Counted from the first letter of the stretch, positions 24,812-33,097 are shown. The stretch is DNA of 64,000 bases from Clavibacter michiganensis (GCA_002150995.1 MDHJ01000001.1:186001-250000); one strand, 5' to 3'. Notes: generated by a model not told the origin, from the sequence alone. Numbers and translations: made by a program.

Positions 24812-25368
24812 GCGGGCCCAGGAGCAGCGCCGTCGCCGGTCGTGACCCACCCGCTGAGCGCCACCACCTCCGCCGCGATGTCCGCGACCGAGCGGCCGTC
24901 GGTCGCCACGCGATGCACGGAGGGCGATGCGCCCTCCTCGAGCCGCGGCGCCGCGGCCGCGCTGCGCTCCATGGCCTCCGCGAGCCCGGATCCGATCTCC
25001 CGCCCGGCGAGGCGCCCGTCCGCCGTGGTGTCGTCGGCCGTGAGCAGCACGCCGACGGCCTCGACCTCGCCGCCGAGGGCGGCCGTGAGGGCGGGCATCT
25101 CGAGCACGCTCACGGTGTTCGCGTAGATCACGCGCGTCCAGCCCGCCGCGCGGTAGTTCCGCCAGATCGCCGCCAGGTTCCGCTCCGCCAGCGGGATGCC
25201 CTGCCGCCACGGCTCCGGGTGCGCCTGGTCGAGCGCGTCGCCCTCGACGAGGGCGTGCCGCACGTGGGCGAGGGCGAGCAGCCGGGACGCCTCCGCCGCC
25301 ACCGTCGACTTGCCGACGCCGGAGCGCCCGCCGAGGAACAGGGCCTGCGTGGGCGCCGGGATCGTCAT
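24805..25368 (-). CDS. P-loop NTPase, small-molecule-kinase-like
   Basis: 187 aa from ATG 25368. A Walker A loop GGRSGVGKST lies at residues 13-22, followed by a helical segment and EGDALDQAHPEPW, then a C-terminal region with IGSGLAEAMERSA. The compact size and the DALVEGD-like strand resemble AAA_17/18 or adenylylsulfate-kinase-type ATPases that phosphorylate small molecules; the substrate is unknown. ATG 25368 has CACGCT 6 nt upstream, so it is probably leaderless. Confidence 0.75.
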   Translation of the reverse strand: MTIPAPTQALFLGGRSGVGKSTVAAEASRLLALAHVRHALVEGDALDQAHPEPWRQGIPLAERNLAAIWRNYRAAGWTRVIYANTVSVLEMPALTAALGGEVEAVGVLLTADDTTADGRLAGREIGSGLAEAMERSAAAAPRLEEGASPSVHRVATDGRSVADIAAEVVALSGWVTTGDGAAPGPAR

Positions 25369-25374
25369 GGTCCG

Positions 25375-25380
25375 AGCGTG
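25375..25380 (-). promoter_or_regulatory. -10 of P-loop NTPase gene
   Basis: CACGCT on the minus strand, 6 nt from ATG 25368. Confidence 0.45.
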
Positions 25381-25465
25381 GCATGGCGCCGGGCCGGGGT
25401 GCAGAGGTCGCGGCGCGGGGAGGCGCCGGCCGGTGCGGCGGCCGGTGCGGCGACGCCGTGCCGGG

Positions 25466-26398
25466 TCAGCCCGCCGGCTGCAGCGCACCGCGGAGCGCGG
25501 CGGCCTGCGCCCGCCAGAACTCCCGGGAGACGCCCGCGCGGGGCAGGATCGCGTCGAAGCCGTGGAAGGCGCCGTCGACGACCGTCAGCTCGACGGGGAC
25601 GCCCGCCTCGCGGAGCCGTTCGGCGTAGCGCACGTCCTCGTCGCGGAACAGGTCGAGCGAGCCGACGCCGATCCACGCGGCGGCGAGGCCCGACAGGTCC
25701 TCGCGGCGGGCGGGCGCGGCGTAGGGGGAGGCGTCCGGTGCGCCGGGAGGGCCGCCGAGGTAGGCGGTCCAGCCGGCGCGGTTGCTGCCCGGCGTCCAGA
25801 CGCGCACCTCCGAGGTGTCCATGTCGGTGCGCGTGACCGTGCGGTCGTCGAGCATCGGGTAGACGAGGAGCTGGAACGCGGGCGCCGGGGCGTCGCGGTC
25901 GTGCGCCATGAGCGCCACGGCGGCGGCGATCCCGCCACCCGCGCTCGCGCCCCCGACCGCCACCCGGGACGGGTCGATGCCGTGCTCCTCCGCGTGCGCG
26001 TGCAGCCAGAGCAGGGCGGCCAGCGCGTCCTCGACGGCGGTGGGGGCCCGGTGCCCGGGGGCGAGGCGGTAGCGCACCGACGCGACGACGATCCCGAGCG
26101 TCCGCGCGAAGCGGATGTTCGACGCCTCGTCCTGCAGGTGGTCGCCGAGCACCATGCCGCCGCCGTGGATCCAGAGCAGCGCGGGCACCCGCCCCTGCGC
26201 CGTCCGCGGGCGGTAGACGCGCATGTCGATCGCCGACGCGCCACCGTCCACGGGCACCCGCACGTCGTGCACGAGGAGGTCCTCGGGCGCCTCCGACCGG
26301 CGGGGCTCGCGTCGCGCGGCCAGCGCCACGAGCGGTGCCGGGAAGGTGAAGCGGGGGATCAGCCGGGCGAGGGCGAGGTCGGGGTGCAGGGCGGACAT
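25466..26398 (-). CDS. Alpha/beta hydrolase, hormone-sensitive-lipase family esterase
   Basis: 310 aa. The HSL oxyanion motif HGGG is in LLWIHGGGMVLGDH, the nucleophile elbow is GGASAGGG (GxSxG), the acid is near SLDLFRDED and the catalytic His is in DGAFHGFD. No signal peptide, so a cytoplasmic carboxylesterase. ATG 26398 has GGAG upstream. It is divergent from the arabinofuranosidase gene; plant acyl- or acetyl-ester cleavage is a reasonable but unproven role. Confidence 0.9.
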   Translation of the reverse strand: MSALHPDLALARLIPRFTFPAPLVALAARREPRRSEAPEDLLVHDVRVPVDGGASAIDMRVYRPRTAQGRVPALLWIHGGGMVLGDHLQDEASNIRFARTLGIVVASVRYRLAPGHRAPTAVEDALAALLWLHAHAEEHGIDPSRVAVGGASAGGGIAAAVALMAHDRDAPAPAFQLLVYPMLDDRTVTRTDMDTSEVRVWTPGSNRAGWTAYLGGPPGAPDASPYAAPARREDLSGLAAAWIGVGSLDLFRDEDVRYAERLREAGVPVELTVVDGAFHGFDAILPRAGVSREFWRAQAAALRGALQPAG

Positions 26399-26497
26399 GG
26401 TGCTCCATCCGATGGTCGGGCCGCCTCGGCGGGCGGCATCGGGGGAACCGTACGCGCGCCGCATGGGAGGTCGGACCCGCCCCGCCGCGGACCCGCG

Positions 26498-26527
26498 TTG
26501 ACACTGCCCCGACACCCCCGCGAGAAT
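26498..26527 (+). promoter_or_regulatory. Promoter of GH51 gene, TTGACA-N18-GAGAAT
   Basis: -35 TTGACA at 26498-26503 and -10 GAGAAT at 26522-26527. It is one of the few consensus-like promoters in the window. A perfect palindrome follows just after the expected start of transcription. Confidence 0.65.
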
Positions 26528-26542
26528 GGGGGGACGTTGCTC

Positions 26543-26556
26543 TTACAACGTTGTAA
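26543..26556. promoter_or_regulatory. LacI-type operator TTACAACGTTGTAA
   Basis: A perfect 14-bp palindrome with a central CG, placed about 10-20 nt downstream of the predicted start of transcription, as for a roadblock repressor. It shares the AACGTT core with the operator near the LacI gene at 11343-11350. No LacI gene is adjacent, so the repressor is encoded elsewhere, or is the one at 10296-11306. Confidence 0.7.
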
Positions 26557-26623
26557 TGGCCCGGATCGCCTGCGTTCGCCAGGCGTCGACCAGCCCCGTT
26601 CCCGATGAAGTGAAGGACACTCC

Positions 26624-28165
26624 ATGACCGACGCCTCCACGTCGACCGACGCCCGCACCGCCGCGGACGCCCGCATCGCCATCGACCGCACCGCGGTCGT
26701 CGCCCCCGTCAACCGCCGCACGTTCGGCTCGTTCGTCGAGCACCTCGGCCGGTGCGTGTACGACGGCATCTACGAGCCCGGCCACCCCACCGCGAACGAG
26801 GACGGCTTCCGCCTCGACGTGGTCGACCTCGTCAAGGAGCTCGGCTCGAGCGCCATCCGCTACCCCGGCGGCAACTTCGTCTCCGGCTACCGGTGGGAGG
26901 ACGGCGTCGGCCCGCGCGCCGAGCGCCCGAAGCGCCTCGACCTCGCCTGGCACTCGCTGGAGACCAACGAGGTGGGCCTCGACGAGTTCGCCCGCTGGTG
27001 CGAGCTGACCGGCAGCGAGCTGATGATGGCCGTGAACCTCGGCACGCGAGGTGTGCTCGAGGCGCTCGACATCCTCGAGTACTCCAACCACCCGGGCGGC
27101 ACCGCCCTCTCCGACCAGCGCATCGCCAACGGCTCCCCGGAGCCCCACGGCGTCAAGATGTGGTGCCTGGGCAACGAGATGGACGGCCCCTGGCAGGTCG
27201 GCCACATGACCGCCGACGACTACGGCAAGCTCGCGAACCGCACCGCAGGCGCCATGAAGATGGTGGATCCCACGCTCGAGCTCGTCGCGTGCGGCAGCAG
27301 CGGATCCGGCATGCCGACCTTCGGCGAGTGGGAGCGCACCGTGCTCGAGCACGCGTACGACAACGTCGACTTCATCTCCGCGCACGCCTACTACCAGGAG
27401 CGCAAGGGCGACCTCGGCAGCTTCCTCGCCTCGTCGCTCGACATGGAGTACTTCATCCGCACGGTCGTCGCGTCGGCCGACCAGGTCAAGTACCGCCGCA
27501 AGAGCGACAAGACCATCAACATCTCGTTCGACGAGTGGAACGTCTGGTACCTCGACGAGCACCAGGAGTCGGGCGTCATCACCGAGGGGTGGCCCTACGC
27601 GCCGCACCTGCTCGAGGACGTCTACTCGGTGGCGGACGCGGTCGTGCTCGGCAACCTCATGATCACGCTGCTGAAGCACAGCGACCGGGTCACGTCGGCC
27701 AGCCTCGCGCAGCTCGTGAACGTGATCGCGCCGATCATGACGGAGAAGGGCGGCGGCGCCTGGCGCCAGACCACCTTCTTCCCGTTCTCGGTGACGAGCC
27801 GCCTCGCGCAGGGCGAGGTGCTGCGCCCCCGCATCGACGTGGGCACGTACGAGACCGAGGTGCACGGCACCGCGCCGCTCGTCGACTCCGTCGCGACCTT
27901 CGACGAGTCCACCGGCCGCGCCGCGGTCTTCCTCGTGAACCGCAGCCTGTCCGACGCCCTCACGATCGAGGTCGACGTCGCCGGGCTCGCCGTCTCCGAG
28001 GTGCTCGAGGCGGTCGGGATCCACGACGAGGACGTCTACGCGAAGAACACCTTCGAGGACCGCGAGCGCGTGGGCCTCACGGAGAACGCGTCGGCCACCC
28101 TCGCGGACGGCACCCTCACCATCACGCTGCCGCCCGTTTCGTGGACGGCCGTGTCGCTCGGCTGA
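26624..28165 (+). CDS. GH51 alpha-L-arabinofuranosidase
   Basis: 513 aa, cytoplasmic. GH51 hallmarks: FGSFVEHLGRCVYDGIYEPGH near the N-terminus, IRYPGGNFVSGYRWEDGVGP, acid/base Glu185 in LGNEMDGPWQ, SAHAYYQ, nucleophile Glu304 in SFDEWNVWY, and a C-terminal beta-domain. Family enzymes release arabinose from imported arabino-oligosaccharides. The 86-nt leader carries a palindromic operator, so arabinose-type induction through a LacI repressor is likely. The N-terminal 20 residues are Thr/Ala/Asp-rich; the core begins at RIAIDRTAVV. Confidence 0.95.
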   Translation: MTDASTSTDARTAADARIAIDRTAVVAPVNRRTFGSFVEHLGRCVYDGIYEPGHPTANEDGFRLDVVDLVKELGSSAIRYPGGNFVSGYRWEDGVGPRAERPKRLDLAWHSLETNEVGLDEFARWCELTGSELMMAVNLGTRGVLEALDILEYSNHPGGTALSDQRIANGSPEPHGVKMWCLGNEMDGPWQVGHMTADDYGKLANRTAGAMKMVDPTLELVACGSSGSGMPTFGEWERTVLEHAYDNVDFISAHAYYQERKGDLGSFLASSLDMEYFIRTVVASADQVKYRRKSDKTINISFDEWNVWYLDEHQESGVITEGWPYAPHLLEDVYSVADAVVLGNLMITLLKHSDRVTSASLAQLVNVIAPIMTEKGGGAWRQTTFFPFSVTSRLAQGEVLRPRIDVGTYETEVHGTAPLVDSVATFDESTGRAAVFLVNRSLSDALTIEVDVAGLAVSEVLEAVGIHDEDVYAKNTFEDRERVGLTENASATLADGTLTITLPPVSWTAVSLG

Positions 28166-28295
28166 TCCGCACCGCTCCACCACGCGCCCGTCGCGCCGCA
28201 CCCGCGGCCGGCGGGCGTCGTGCGTCGTCCCGAGTGCATCGGGTCACGGCGCCGCGGCCGAGCGCGCGGGGCGCCGAGCGTCACGGGCGCGGCGA

Positions 28296-28301
28296 TACGG
28301 T
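28296..28301 (+). promoter_or_regulatory. -10 of phosphoribosyltransferase gene (leaderless)
   Basis: TACGGT, 6 nt, GTG 28308. Confidence 0.5.
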
Positions 28302-28307
28302 GGGCGC

Positions 28308-28847
28308 GTGGGCGACGAGGCGATCATCGAGCGGGGCCGGCGGCACGTGCACGAGCGGTTCCGCTGGATCGACGGGCACGCCGACACGTGGTCGATGCTG
28401 CGCGACGCGGACTCGCTCGCGGCCGTGGTCGCCGCGCTCGCGGAGCTGGCGCGCGACGACCGGCCGGACGTCGTCCTCGGCATCGAGGCGCGCGGGTTCG
28501 TCCTCGGCCCGGCCGTCGCCGTGGCGCTCGGGGTCGGGTTCGCGCCGATCCGGAAGGACGGCGCGCTCCTGCCCGGCGACGTCGTGCGGCAGATCGCGGA
28601 CGCGGACTACCGGGGCGTCCGACGCGGCTACTCCGCGCGGCGCGACCTCCTGCTGCCCGGCCAGCGCGCCGTGCTCGTGGACGACTGGATCGAGACGGGC
28701 AGCCAAGCCGCCGCCGCGGCCGCACTCGTCGCGGACTGCGGGGCCACGCTCGCGGGCATCGCGGTGATCGTCGACGAGCTGCGGCCCGGCATGCGCGCCG
28801 CGCTGCCGCCCGTCCGCGCGCTGACCACGGCCGACGCGCTGCGCTGA
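28308..28847 (+). CDS. Type I phosphoribosyltransferase (Apt-like)
   Basis: 179 aa. The fold is marked by DVVLGIEARGFVLGPAVAVAL and the PRPP-binding loop VLVDDWIETGSQA (family pattern VLVDDxxxTG). The GIEARGFxLG segment is typical of adenine phosphoribosyltransferases, but the flanking sequence (RFRWIDGHADTWSMLRD) is not that of housekeeping Apt, so another substrate is possible. The stop codon lies in the first copy of a 20-bp tandem repeat. Confidence 0.82.
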   Translation: MGDEAIIERGRRHVHERFRWIDGHADTWSMLRDADSLAAVVAALAELARDDRPDVVLGIEARGFVLGPAVAVALGVGFAPIRKDGALLPGDVVRQIADADYRGVRRGYSARRDLLLPGQRAVLVDDWIETGSQAAAAAALVADCGATLAGIAVIVDELRPGMRAALPPVRALTTADALR

Positions 28848-28900
28848 CGGCCGGCGCGCTGCGCTGACGGCCGGCGCGCTGCGCTGACGGCCGGCGCGCT
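28841..28900. repeat. Three perfect 20-bp tandem repeats
   Basis: GCGCTGACGGCCGGCGCGCT occurs three times head to tail (28841, 28861, 28881). A degenerate 23-bp copy inside the coding end just upstream (28818-28840) suggests the array grew from the gene's 3' end by slippage. The first copy contains the stop codon. Confidence 0.9.
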
Positions 28901-28959
28901 GTGGGGGCGGCGCCGCCGCTCGCCCGCATCACCTGCGTGCGCGACCGGGTCGGACCCGG

Positions 28960-29178
28960 TCAGTCCCGTCGGGACCGTCCGCGCGCGGTGCGTTCGTTGC
29001 CGCGCCGGTAGTCGCCCGTCACGCGCGCCATGATCTGCTGCGCGTCGCCCGACTCGACCTGCGCGAGGAACCTGCGCGCGGTGGATCCCCGCAGCGTGGC
29101 GGCTACCCGTCCGTGATGCTGGATGACCACCTCGTCGCCGCGCGAGGTGTGCTCGAAGCCGTTCGGGGGCGTGCCCAT
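28960..29178 (-). CDS. Conserved small protein of unknown function
   Basis: 72 aa with the pattern VVIQHHGRVAATLRGSTARRFLAQVESGDAQQIMARVTGDYRRGNE, which I recognise as a small hypothetical protein recurring in actinobacteria. It is highly charged and ends in a basic tail (RTARGRSRRD), compatible with nucleic-acid contact. ATG 29178 lies 6 nt behind TAGCGT (29185-29190), a good leaderless start. No biochemical role known to me. Confidence 0.75.
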   Translation of the reverse strand: MGTPPNGFEHTSRGDEVVIQHHGRVAATLRGSTARRFLAQVESGDAQQIMARVTGDYRRGNERTARGRSRRD

Positions 29179-29184
29179 CGCAGC

Positions 29185-29190
29185 ACGCTA
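29185..29190 (-). promoter_or_regulatory. -10 of small conserved gene
   Basis: TAGCGT on the minus strand, 6 nt from ATG 29178. Confidence 0.5.
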
Positions 29191-29259
29191 CCCGAGCCGT
29201 CCTGCCTCGAGGAGGGCGCCGGCTGCCGTGCGGCGGGCCGGCTGCGCCCGCCCGGAGGG

Positions 29260-29850
29260 TCAGGGGCGCGGATCCGTGCGGAGGAGCGCCATGACGATCA
29301 CGTCGACGGGCTCGCCGTCGAAGCGGGAGGCGGCGCGGAGGCGGCCCTCCGCGACGAACCCGACGCGCTCGTAGACGCGACGCGCCCGCGGGTTGGACGC
29401 CAGGACCTCGAGGGAGATGCGCTGCAGGTCCGTGGCCGCGAACGCGTGGTCCACGAGCAGCCGGACGGCCTCGGTGCCGAGCCCGCGGTCGCGCCCGGCG
29501 GGTCCGATGAGGATGCGGAGGTTGGCGCTCCGGTCCTCCGGGCTCCACTCGTTGATCACGGCCTCGCCCACGCAGGCGTCCGAGGCGCGGTCGACGAGCG
29601 CGAGGTCGAGGCGGTCGGGCTGGTCGGCGCGCGTCGCGTACCAGGTGCGCGTGCGCGCGTCGAGCGTCGGCCGCGCGGACAGCTCGGCGACCTCCGCGGT
29701 CGAGTGGGCCGATGCGGTGAGGCGGAGGACGTCGGGATCGGCGAGCACCGGTCCCATCGCGTCGATGTCGGCGGGGGAGAAGGGCCGCAGGACCACGCGC
29801 TCGCCCACGAGGAGCGGCACGGCGGGGAAGAGGCGGGGCGGGGTGGTCAT
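29260..29850 (-). CDS. GNAT-family N-acetyltransferase (RimJ/RimL-like)
   Basis: 196 aa. Typical opening VGERVVLRPFSPADIDAM, then CVGEAVINEW, acetyl-CoA loop GPAGRDRGLGTEAVRLLVDHAF and SNPRARRVYERVGFVAEGRLR. This is the RimJ/RimL type that acetylates protein N-termini, antibiotics or small amines. Complete and of normal length. Downstream of the Lsr2-like gene on the same strand. Confidence 0.9.
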   Translation of the reverse strand: MTTPPRLFPAVPLLVGERVVLRPFSPADIDAMGPVLADPDVLRLTASAHSTAEVAELSARPTLDARTRTWYATRADQPDRLDLALVDRASDACVGEAVINEWSPEDRSANLRILIGPAGRDRGLGTEAVRLLVDHAFAATDLQRISLEVLASNPRARRVYERVGFVAEGRLRAASRFDGEPVDVIVMALLRTDPRP

Positions 29851-29890
29851 GGGTGCACCGAGGGGCGGGACGCGGCGCGGGCGGCCGGCG

Positions 29891-30282
29891 TCAGCGCCCG
29901 TCGCGGCTGCGATAGAGGGTCATCAGCGTGGCCGAGATGCGGCCGCCGGGGCCGAGCCGGTGGCCGTTCGCCTCGAGCCATGCGCGGGCGGCGGCGCGCT
30001 CGCCGGGGGGGCGGCGCCGGTCGCGGCGGCGCCCGCCGGGGCGGGGCGCTCCTCGGGGATCGGCGTGATCGTGACGGTCGTGCGCCTCCCCGCGGCGACG
30101 TAGGGCGCGAGCAGCGCGCGGAGGGCGCGCGCGTCGGCGGCGTCGAGGTCCGCCTCGTGGACGATGCCGTCGAGGCCGAAGCGCACCGGCTCGGTGGGGC
30201 CGGCGGTCGCGTGCCGGCCCTCGCCGTCGTGCTCCGCGCCGCGTCCGTGCCCGTCGTCGCGCGGATCTGCGTGCTCGGTCAT
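29891..30282 (-). CDS. Lsr2-like nucleoid protein, frameshift in a G7 run
   Basis: 130 aa after repair. The N-terminal Lsr2 dimerisation domain is clear (EPVRFGLDGIVHEADLDAADARALRALLAPYVAAGRRT in order). As written the linker reads on into Pro/Ala nonsense; one more base in the G-run 30005-30011 gives GERAAARAWLEANGHRLGPGGRISATLMTLYRS, the Lsr2 DNA-binding domain. The AT-hook-like RGR of Mycobacterium Lsr2 is GGR here, which may weaken minor-groove contact. Such proteins silence AT-rich DNA. The extended N-terminus (TEHADPRDDGHGRG) is unusual. Confidence 0.8.
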
Positions 30283-30351
30283 GCCGTCTCCTCGTGCCTC
30301 GTGCCCCCTCCGGAAGCCTAGGATGCCGTCACGCGCCGTCCGCGCCGCAGA

Positions 30352-30366
30352 TGAGAACCGTTCTCT
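30352..30366. promoter_or_regulatory. Zur-type box TGAGAACCGTTCTCT
   Basis: An inverted repeat (GAGAA/TTCTC) in Zur-box layout, directly upstream of TAGGCT (30369-30374), the -10 of the CobW-like gene. Zinc-bound Zur would block that promoter. It resembles the site at 32176-32190. Confidence 0.7.
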
Positions 30367-30368
30367 CC

Positions 30369-30374
30369 TAGGCT
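30369..30374 (+). promoter_or_regulatory. -10 of CobW-like gene (leaderless)
   Basis: TAGGCT, 6 nt, ATG 30381. Confidence 0.6.
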
Positions 30375-30380
30375 GGGGTC

Positions 30381-31454
30381 ATGGAACCCCCCGCGAACGC
30401 CCGCCCGATCGTCGCCCGCGGCGGCCTCGCCGTGATCCTCGTCTCCTCGAGCGACCTCCGGGCGGCGTCCCGGGTCGCCGCGGCCGCCGTCGGGGCGCCC
30501 GCGTCCGAGGAGCCCGCCCCGGTGGAGGCGCCCGGCGGCGACAGCGGCGACCTGGGCGCCGACCTCGCCGAGGGCCTCATCCGCGACGCCGACGACGGGC
30601 GCACCGGGCTCGCGGTGGTGGCCATCGAGCCCGCCGCGGATCCGCTCGAGGTGGCGCTGGTGCTGGAGCACGTGGTCGAGGCGCGGCACCCGGGGTCGAC
30701 GCCCATCGGGATCCTCGACCTCGTCGCCGTCTCCTCCGTCACCGAGGTCCGCGACCTGCTCCTCGACCCCCGGGCCGCCGACGCCACCCCGTTCGACGCC
30801 GCCGAGCGGCTGGCCGGGCGCCTCGAGTGCGCGAGCGTCGTCGTGCTCGAGGACCTGGATCCGGCGCGGCCCTCGCCGGACGCCCGCCGGGCCCTCGCCC
30901 TCCTCGCGTGCCTCGCCCCGGACGCGCGCGTGGTCGACGTCGCCGACCGGGCCTCGCTCGTCGCCGCGCCGCTGCGGATCGGGCGGCAGCGCGCGCGGCG
31001 GCTGGCCGCCGGCATGGGCTGGCAGGCGGCGCTGGCCGGCGTCGCCGTCCCGCCGTCCACCGGCGGGATGGGCGTGCACGTCTTCCGGGACCCGCGGCCG
31101 TTCCACCCCGGCCGCCTGCACGCGGCCGTCGTGCACGACCTCGTGCCGGGGCCCGTCGGGCGGATCGTGCGCTCCCGCGGCCTCGTGCGCCTCGCGACGC
31201 GACCGGCGACCGTGGGCGCGTGGGCGACGGCGGGCGACGTGCTGAGCCTCGATCCCACCGGCATGCGCAGCTGGGACGCCGAGTCGCCCGCGGGCCAGGA
31301 GGTCGCCTTCGTGGGCGAGCACCTCGACGCCGCGCTGCTCGACGGGATCCTCGGCGCGTGCCTCCTGGCGCCCGACGAGCTCGTCGCGGGGCCGGGTGCG
31401 TGGCACGGCTACGCGGACCCGTTCCCCGCGTGGGACACCGAGCACCGGCACTGA
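30381..31454 (+). CDS. CobW C-domain protein (COG0523 relative) without a P-loop
   Basis: 357 aa. The C-terminal CobW_C domain is recognisable (FRDPRPFHPGRLHAAVVHDLVPG, RSRGLVRLATRP, WATAGDVLSLDPTG). The N-terminal half keeps the length of the COG0523 GTPase domain, but where GxxGxGKT should be it reads LVSSSDLRAASRV, so GTP binding by the usual loop is lost. COG0523 proteins are metal chaperones induced by zinc starvation. A Zur-type box over its promoter and the neighbouring azt genes place it in zinc homeostasis; the mechanism without a P-loop is open. Confidence 0.75.
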   Translation: MEPPANARPIVARGGLAVILVSSSDLRAASRVAAAAVGAPASEEPAPVEAPGGDSGDLGADLAEGLIRDADDGRTGLAVVAIEPAADPLEVALVLEHVVEARHPGSTPIGILDLVAVSSVTEVRDLLLDPRAADATPFDAAERLAGRLECASVVVLEDLDPARPSPDARRALALLACLAPDARVVDVADRASLVAAPLRIGRQRARRLAAGMGWQAALAGVAVPPSTGGMGVHVFRDPRPFHPGRLHAAVVHDLVPGPVGRIVRSRGLVRLATRPATVGAWATAGDVLSLDPTGMRSWDAESPAGQEVAFVGEHLDAALLDGILGACLLAPDELVAGPGAWHGYADPFPAWDTEHRH

Positions 31455-31502
31455 GCGGTGGCGGGCGGGGCGTCCGCGCAGCGCGGCGCGGCCCGGCCGG
31501 CC

Positions 31503-32174
31503 TCACGCCGCCGAGTCGTGCGCGACGAGCCCGTCCTCCAGGCGGACCACGCGGTCCGCGTCGGCGAGCACCGCCGGGTCGTGCGACGCGCACACGACGG
31601 CGACCCCGCGGCCGGCCTCGGAGCGCATGATCGCGCGGATCCGCTCCGCGCTCGCGGCGTCGAGGCCCGTCGTCGGCTCGTCGAGGAGCAGGAGCCCGGC
31701 GCCGCGGGCGAGGCCCTGTGCGAGGAGCGCCCGCTGCCGCTGCCCGCCCGAGAGGGCCGCGAATCCCCGTGCGGCGAGGGGGATCAGGTCGAGGCGGTCG
31801 AGGGCGTCGTCGACGGCGCGGCGGGCGGTCGCGTCGAGGCGCCGCCAGCGCCCCGCCCGGCCCCAGGCGCCGACCGTCGCGACGTCGCGGACGGTGACGG
31901 GCAACCGGTCGGAGACGGCGGCGCGCTGCGGCACGAAGGCGAGGGCGGCGGCGAGGGCGCGCGTCCCCGACGTGGGGATCCGGGTCCCGGCGATCACCTC
32001 GAGGAGCGTCGACTTGCCGGCGCCGTTCGGCCCCGCGATGACCGTGAGCGCACCGGAGCGGAGCTCGAGGTCGACGCCGCCGAGGGCACGGTGCCCGTCG
32101 ATCTCGACGTGGATCCCGAGGAGGGCGGCGGCAGCGGCGGGCGAGGGCGGGGGCACGCGTCCGATACTATCCAT
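31503..32174 (-). CDS. aztA: Zinc ABC transporter ATP-binding protein
   Basis: 223 aa from ATG 32174. Walker A GPNGAGKS, signature LSGGQRQR, Walker B LLLLDEP and switch His in VCASHDP are all intact. Context (divergent aztB permease, AztC-type binding protein, AztD-like proteins) identifies it as the AztA/ZnuC-type ATPase. ATG 32174 is 6 nt from AACGCT, and the Zur box 32176-32190 ends one base before the start codon, so binding would block initiation directly. Unusually, it is separated from the rest of the system by being on the opposite strand. Confidence 0.88.
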   Translation of the reverse strand: MDSIGRVPPPSPAAAAALLGIHVEIDGHRALGGVDLELRSGALTVIAGPNGAGKSTLLEVIAGTRIPTSGTRALAAALAFVPQRAAVSDRLPVTVRDVATVGAWGRAGRWRRLDATARRAVDDALDRLDLIPLAARGFAALSGGQRQRALLAQGLARGAGLLLLDEPTTGLDAASAERIRAIMRSEAGRGVAVVCASHDPAVLADADRVVRLEDGLVAHDSAA

Positions 32175-32175
32175 T

Positions 32176-32190
32176 TGATAAGCGTTCTCA
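32176..32190. promoter_or_regulatory. Zur box TGATAAGCGTTCTCA
   Basis: Close match to the actinobacterial Zur pattern TGAnAAnnnTTnTCA. It lies between divergent aztA (ATG 32174) and aztB (GTG 32213) and covers aztA's start region and the upstream side of aztB's -10, so one site can shut both directions when zinc is sufficient. Confidence 0.8.
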
Positions 32191-32198
32191 TTCTCGAC

Positions 32199-32204
32199 TA
32201 GGGT
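32199..32204 (+). promoter_or_regulatory. -10 of aztB operon
   Basis: TAGGGT, 8 nt before GTG 32213; leaderless or nearly so. Confidence 0.5.
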
Positions 32205-32212
32205 CGGCGATC

Positions 32213-33097
32213 GTGACATTCCTCACCCGCGGAATCCTCGAGCCGTTCGCGCTCGACTTCCTCCAACGCGCCCTCCTCGGCGGGGCGCTCGTCGCGATCC
32301 TCTGCGGCGTCGTCGGCACGTGGGTCGTCATCCGCGGCATGGCCTTCCTCGGCGAGGCCCTCGCGCACGGCATGCTGCCCGGCGTCGCGCTCGCGACCGT
32401 GATCGGCGCCCCCGTCCTCGTCGGCGGGGCCCTCAGCGCCGTGGCGATGAGCCTGGGGATCGCCGCCCTGCAGCGTCGCGGCCGCCTCTCCTACGACACG
32501 AGCATCGGCCTGCTCTTCGTCGCGATGCTCGCCCTCGGCGTCGTCGTGATTTCGCACTCCGGCAGCTTCGCCACCGACGCCACCGCCATCCTGTTCGGCG
32601 ACATCCTCGCCATCGCGCCCGTCGACATCGCGCTGCTCGCGGGCGCCGTCGTCGTCGGCCTCGGGGTCGCCTGGGCGTTCCACCGGCCGCTCGTCGCGCT
32701 GGCCCTGGATCCCCGGGTCGCCGCGGTGCTCGGCCTCGGCCCGCGCTCGGCGCAGGCCGCGCTGGTGGGCCTCGTGACGCTGGCGGTCGTCGCGTCGTAC
32801 CAGGCCGTCGGATCCCTGCTGGTCGTCGGCCTGCTCCTCGCCCCCGCCGTGGCCGCCGGGCACTGGACCGCGCGGATCCCGACGCGCATGGCGCTGGCCG
32901 CGGCCCTCGGCGTCGCATCCGTCCTCGTGGGACTGCTCGTGTCGTGGCACGCCGCCACGGCCGCGGGCGCCTCCGTCGCGGCCACCGCGATCGCCGTCGC
33001 CCTGCTCTCCGGGCTCGCGCGCGCGGGCCTGACGGCGGCGCGGTCCGGCCGGCCGCGGCGCGATCCCCGCGTCGTCCGCGGCGTGCCCGCCCTCTGA
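32213..33097 (+). CDS. aztB: Zinc ABC transporter permease
   Basis: 294 aa of the ABC-3 (ZnuB) permease family: LQRALLGGALVAILCGVVGTWVVIRGMAFLGEALAHGMLPGVALA across the first helices, SYDTSIGLLFVAMLALGVVVIS, and SYQAVGSLLVVGLLLAPAV near the end. About eight helices, full length, with a basic C-terminal tail. Divergent from its ATPase with a shared Zur box; followed by the AztD-like and AztC-like genes in the same direction. Confidence 0.9.
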   Translation: MTFLTRGILEPFALDFLQRALLGGALVAILCGVVGTWVVIRGMAFLGEALAHGMLPGVALATVIGAPVLVGGALSAVAMSLGIAALQRRGRLSYDTSIGLLFVAMLALGVVVISHSGSFATDATAILFGDILAIAPVDIALLAGAVVVGLGVAWAFHRPLVALALDPRVAAVLGLGPRSAQAALVGLVTLAVVASYQAVGSLLVVGLLLAPAVAAGHWTARIPTRMALAAALGVASVLVGLLVSWHAATAAGASVAATAIAVALLSGLARAGLTAARSGRPRRDPRVVRGVPAL

